12,674 bases of DNA from Actinomycetes bacterium (GTDB taxonomy: Bacteria > Actinomycetota > Thermoleophilia > Gaiellales > Gaiellaceae): the NCBI GenBank assembly GCA_025350775.1, contig JANXXF010000324.1, forward strand, positions 1 to 12,674, given 5' to 3'. Positions 9,699-12,674 of the stretch are shown piece after piece (position 1 is the first letter of the stretch; each line of letters starts with the position of its first letter). A model generated the notes under the pieces. That model did not search any database. It was not told the DNA's origin and saw only the letters and a program-made list of their open reading frames with translations. Position numbers and translations under genes: made by a program.

Positions 9699-12101
9699 GT
9701 GAAGGTTCCTGTCGACTGGCTCCGCGACTACGTCCCGCTCGAGATGCCCCTCGACGAGCTGGCGCACCGGCTGGCCGTGACGAGCTGCGAGGTCGAGCGC
9801 GTGTCGCGTCGCGGCATCCCCTGGGAGAACGGCAACCACGACCTCTTCGTCGTCGGCCACGTGCTCTCGGCCGAGAAGCACCCCAACGCCGACCGGCTGC
9901 AGCTGTGCAAGGTCGACGTGGGGGAGACGGAGCCGGCGCAGATCGTCTGTGGGGCGTGGAACTTCGGCGCGGGCGCGACGGTGGCGGTGGCGCGGCCCGG
10001 CGCGACGATGCCCGACGGCCTCGTGCTGGAGCGGCGCAAGCTGCGCGGCGAGGTGTCGGAGGGGATGATCCTGAGCGAGCGCGAGCTCGAGCTGTCGCAG
10101 GATCACGACGGGATCATGGTGCTGGCGGCGCCCGGCGCTGCCGACGCGCCGCGGCCGGGGACGCCGCTCGCCGAGCTGTTCGCGCTGTCCGAGGACATCC
10201 TCGAGGTGGAGGTCACCGGCAACCGGCCCGATCTGCTGTCGGTGTACGGCATCGCGCGCGAGGTGGCTGCGCTGTACGGGCTGCCCTTGGCACCGCCGCC
10301 CGGGGTCGCGCCTTCCCTGTCCGGGGACGAGAAGATCGCCATTGACATTCAGGACGCCGTCGGCTGCCCGCGCTACATCGGCCGGGTCTTCCGCGACGTC
10401 AAGGTCGGGCCGTCGCCCGCCTGGCTCAAGGCGCGCGTGCTGGGTGCCGGCATGCGCCCGATCTCCAACATCGTCGACATCACGAACTACGTGATGGTCG
10501 CCTTCGGCTCGCCGCTGCACGCGTTCGACCTCGACCGGCTGGCCGAGCAGCGCATCGTGGTGCGCCGCGCCGGGGCGGGGGAGAAGATGGAGATCCTCGG
10601 CGGGGTCGAGTACACGTTCGACGCACGCGACCTGCTCATCTGCGACGGCGCCGGGCCCGTGGCGATCGCCGGCATCAAGGGCGGCGAGGCCACCGGCGTC
10701 ACCGAGACGACGACCAACGTCTTGCTCGAAGCCGCCAACTTCGAGCCGCACGAGCTGCTCGCCACGTCGGAGCGGCTGCGCCTGCGCACCGACGGCTCGA
10801 ACCGCTGGGAGAAGGGTGTCGACCCGCACGCCGCCGGCCGCGCTGCCACGCTCGCCACGCAGCTCATCGTCGAGCTGGCGGGCGCCCGCTGGACGGGCGA
10901 CAACGACGTGCACCAGGGCCTCCCTGGCCGCGAGGTGATAGCACTCCGGCCGGCCCGCACCGACGCGATCATCGGCGTCGTGACGCCGCCGGCCCAGCAG
11001 ACGGCGCTGCTCACGTCGCTCGGCTTCGACGTGGCAGAGGGCGCGCTCACCGGGCCCGACTTCCCGGGCGGCGCGGGCCAGCCGACCCTCTCGGTCACCG
11101 TGCCCACCTGGCGCGCCCGCGACATCGCCCGCGAGATCGACGTCGTCGAGGAGATCGCCCGCTTCCAGCTCGATGCGTTGCCCGCCACGCTGCCGGCGCG
11201 CCGCGAGCTGTTCGGCACGCTCACCGAGGCGCAGCGGCTGCGTCGTCGCGTCGAGGACGTGCTGGTGGGGGCCGGCCTCGCCGAGGCGTACACCGGCACC
11301 CTTACCGGCCACGACCCCGACCCGCGCGCGCTCCGCCTGCCCGACCCGCTCGGCGGCGATCAGGAGGTGATGCGCACGCGCCTGCTCAACGGCCTCGTCG
11401 AGTCGGCCGAGCGCAACATCAACGTCGGCACTGCGGGCGTCGCCCTCTTCGAGATCGCGCGCGTCTACCTGCCGGCGCCCGCTGACGGCGACCTTCCCGA
11501 CGAGCGCTGGCACGTCGCCGGCATCGTCGAGGGCGGCTACTTCCGCGCCAAGGCCGTCGTGGAGCTGTTGCTCAGTGCGTTCCGCGCCGACTGGGCCTTC
11601 GAGCCGGCCGCCGACCTCGGCGACCTCGGCCAGGGGGCGCGGTTGCGCGGGCGGGGCGCCGCGGCCGACGGCGGCCCTGCCGGCGGCGGGCCTGTCGGCG
11701 GCACCGTCTCGCTGCTGCCGGCCGCCACGCTCGACGGCGCCTGGGGCACCTTCGAGATCGACCTGCCGCTGCTCTTCGCCGCCGTCCCCGGCCACACCAC
11801 CTACGAGGACGTCGTCACGTTCCCGTCGGTGAAGAACGACATCGCCGTCGTCGTCGACGAGGGCGTCGCCTCGGGCGACCTGCTCGCCGCCGTGCGCGAG
11901 GCGGGCGGCCCCGAGCTGGGAGAGGCGGCGGTCTTCGACGTCTACCGCGGCGGCCAGGTTTCGCAGGGGGCGAAGTCGGTCGCGATCAGCCTCTCCTTCC
12001 GCTCGCCCGAGCGGACGCTCGCCGACGAGGATGCCGCCGTCCATCGTGCGCGGATCCTGAAGACGCTCGCCGAGCGCTTCGGCGCCACGCTGCGTGGCTG
12101 A
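9699..12101 (+). CDS. pheT: Phenylalanyl-tRNA synthetase beta subunit
   Basis: An 800-residue beta chain, usual length. N-terminal KVPVDWLRDYVPL, then the EMAP/OB-type tRNA-binding domain with KHPNADRLQLCKVDVG (about 60-75) and LRGEVSEGMILSERELEL. The linker VTGNRPDLLSVYGIAREVAALY leads into the B3/B4 editing domain (SNIVDITNYVMVAFGSPLHAFD and onward, about 255-400). The B5 domain has PTWRARDIAREIDVVEEIAR (about 470-490). The catalytic-like B6/B7 module contains EVMRTRLLNGLVESAERN, and the C-terminal FDX-ACB anticodon-binding domain begins at TFPSVKNDIAVVVDEG (from about 707). Oddity: residues about 645-680 are a Gly/Ala-rich stretch where most PheT carry an HPGR-S/A motif and a G-x-lGelHP motif; neither is visible here. 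It is co-transcribed with pheS. Confidence 0.97.
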   Translation: MKVPVDWLRDYVPLEMPLDELAHRLAVTSCEVERVSRRGIPWENGNHDLFVVGHVLSAEKHPNADRLQLCKVDVGETEPAQIVCGAWNFGAGATVAVARPGATMPDGLVLERRKLRGEVSEGMILSERELELSQDHDGIMVLAAPGAADAPRPGTPLAELFALSEDILEVEVTGNRPDLLSVYGIAREVAALYGLPLAPPPGVAPSLSGDEKIAIDIQDAVGCPRYIGRVFRDVKVGPSPAWLKARVLGAGMRPISNIVDITNYVMVAFGSPLHAFDLDRLAEQRIVVRRAGAGEKMEILGGVEYTFDARDLLICDGAGPVAIAGIKGGEATGVTETTTNVLLEAANFEPHELLATSERLRLRTDGSNRWEKGVDPHAAGRAATLATQLIVELAGARWTGDNDVHQGLPGREVIALRPARTDAIIGVVTPPAQQTALLTSLGFDVAEGALTGPDFPGGAGQPTLSVTVPTWRARDIAREIDVVEEIARFQLDALPATLPARRELFGTLTEAQRLRRRVEDVLVGAGLAEAYTGTLTGHDPDPRALRLPDPLGGDQEVMRTRLLNGLVESAERNINVGTAGVALFEIARVYLPAPADGDLPDERWHVAGIVEGGYFRAKAVVELLLSAFRADWAFEPAADLGDLGQGARLRGRGAAADGGPAGGGPVGGTVSLLPAATLDGAWGTFEIDLPLLFAAVPGHTTYEDVVTFPSVKNDIAVVVDEGVASGDLLAAVREAGGPELGEAAVFDVYRGGQVSQGAKSVAISLSFRSPERTLADEDAAVHRARILKTLAERFGATLRG

Positions 12102-12218
12102 GGTATCGGCGCGGCCTGTCGCTCCGCTCCCGCCTCGGCCGCCGCGGCCGGACGGCCGTCGCCCCCGCTGCTGCCCGCCGCCGACAATCCGCCGCGCCTC
12201 CCCGGGCGTAGTCCTAGC
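12102..12218. other. Intergenic region between pheT and the cupredoxin gene
   Basis: 117 bp, GC-rich. CGGCCG (12136-12141) and CGGCCG (12145-12150) can pair as a 6-bp stem with a 3-nt loop; no T-run follows, so terminator function is weakly supported. Immediately before the ATG at 12219 there is no Shine-Dalgarno; TAGTCC (12209-12214) is a poor -10 candidate 4 nt upstream. Confidence 0.35.
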
Positions 12219-12674
12219 ATGCGCCCCTCGCCTCGCCTCGCCCCTCGCCGCGCGCTCGCCGCGTCCCTGACCGTCCTCGCTGCTGCGGCGGTCGCCGCCC
12301 TGCTGCCGGGGGCTGCCGCCGCTGACGGAGCTCTGACGGGCACCGTCGGCCCGGGCTTCACGATCTCGCTGATCGACAGCACGGGCAAGCCCGTCGAGCA
12401 CCTCGACGCCGGCACCTACACGATCGCCGTGCGCGACCGCTCCGAGTTCCACAACTTCCATCTCCTCGGGGCGGGCGGCGTGAGCAAGTTCACGGATGTC
12501 GAGGGCAAGAGCGAGGAGATGTGGACGGTGACGCTCAGCGACGGCAAGTACTCGGTGCTGTGTGACCCGCACGGGGCCGCGATGGAGCAGGACTTCACGG
12601 TGGGCGCCGTGGCAGCGGAGCCGGCACCTGCACCGGCCGCCGCCGTGCCGGCGCCGAAGCCGGCCGTCACCGCG
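12219..12674 (+). CDS. Secreted cupredoxin-like (plastocyanin/azurin-fold) protein, 3' end outside window
   Basis: 152 residues are visible; the frame is still open at the right edge. The signal peptide is an Arg-rich start (MRPSPRLAPRR), a hydrophobic core LAASLTVLAAAAVAALL (13-29) and a likely cleavage after PGAAAA near residue 35. The mature domain (36-128) is a compact cupredoxin: TYTIAVRDRSEFHNFHLLG provides the first copper His (H78 or H81), MWTVTLSDGKYSVLCDPHGAAM the Cys-His-Met loop (C115, H118, M122), and DFTVG the last strand. All type-1 copper ligands can be placed, so it is probably an extracytoplasmic copper electron carrier or copper-binding protein. A Pro-Ala-Lys-rich linker (from about 131) follows, as in proteins with a second domain or membrane anchor. 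The start ATG gives the full signal peptide. What lies after the linker is unknown. Confidence 0.85.
   Translation, partial: MRPSPRLAPRRALAASLTVLAAAAVAALLPGAAAADGALTGTVGPGFTISLIDSTGKPVEHLDAGTYTIAVRDRSEFHNFHLLGAGGVSKFTDVEGKSEEMWTVTLSDGKYSVLCDPHGAAMEQDFTVGAVAAEPAPAPAAAVPAPKPAVTA

Noticed and set aside
12136..12150. Strong intrinsic terminator after pheT
   Set aside because: The CGGCCG/CGGCCG stem is short, made of self-complementary hexamers common in GC-rich DNA, and has no T-run; kept only as a remark.
9417..12572. 1051-codon open frame antisense to pheT and the cupredoxin gene
   Set aside because: Long antisense frames are expected opposite GC-rich genes with strong third-position bias; the product has no recognisable domain while pheT on the other strand is unambiguous.

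Overview
This 12.7 kb window is high-GC DNA with strong third-position G/C codon use. Five features point to an actinobacterium: GTG starts are frequent, genes are tightly packed, operon-leading genes appear leaderless, the phenylalanyl-tRNA synthetase alpha chain carries a Cys4 knuckle, and the last gene encodes a secreted cupredoxin. The class Thermoleophilia is a reasonable guess, but that is an inference from protein style with no search behind it. The window holds 13 recognisable genes plus an insertion-sequence scar.

Left part (1-3425): the 3' two thirds of glnS, then an AbrB-type antitoxin overlapping a PIN-domain (VapC-like) toxin whose reading frame is broken by one base, then a convergent ABC-F ATPase on the minus strand.

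Middle (3426-7058): a divergent, AT-rich intergenic region drives a two-gene plus-strand operon, a winged-helix protein followed by an AbiEii/MenT-like nucleotidyltransferase. Next comes a decayed IS3-family left end. On the minus strand follow a VOC protein and a ketopantoate-reductase-family enzyme with 1 nt overlap. Further upstream on that strand is another toxin-antitoxin-like pair, a candidate BECR-fold nuclease translated before a DUF2283 protein. Three different toxin-antitoxin-type modules thus lie within 6 kb, between the aminoacyl-tRNA synthetase genes glnS and pheST.

Right part (7149-12674): two tandem paralogous SAM methyltransferases on the minus strand are divergent from pheS-pheT, with 24 bp between the starts. 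A secreted cupredoxin-like gene then runs off the right edge.

Translation initiation differs by operon position. Genes inside operons have a Shine-Dalgarno sequence 6-11 nt before their start (DUF2283, VOC, nucleotidyltransferase, second methyltransferase, pheT); the overlapping PIN reading frame is the exception and has no clear one. Operon-leading genes (abrB-like, winged-helix, nuclease, pheS, first methyltransferase, panE-like, cupredoxin) have none, and most have a TAnnnT-like hexamer about 6-10 nt before the start codon. This suggests leaderless transcripts. The two most interesting loci are the winged-helix/nucleotidyltransferase pair with its palindromic AT-rich promoter, and the nuclease/DUF2283 pair. 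No tRNA, rRNA, CRISPR array or riboswitch was recognised, and no stretch longer than 300 bases lacks a gene.
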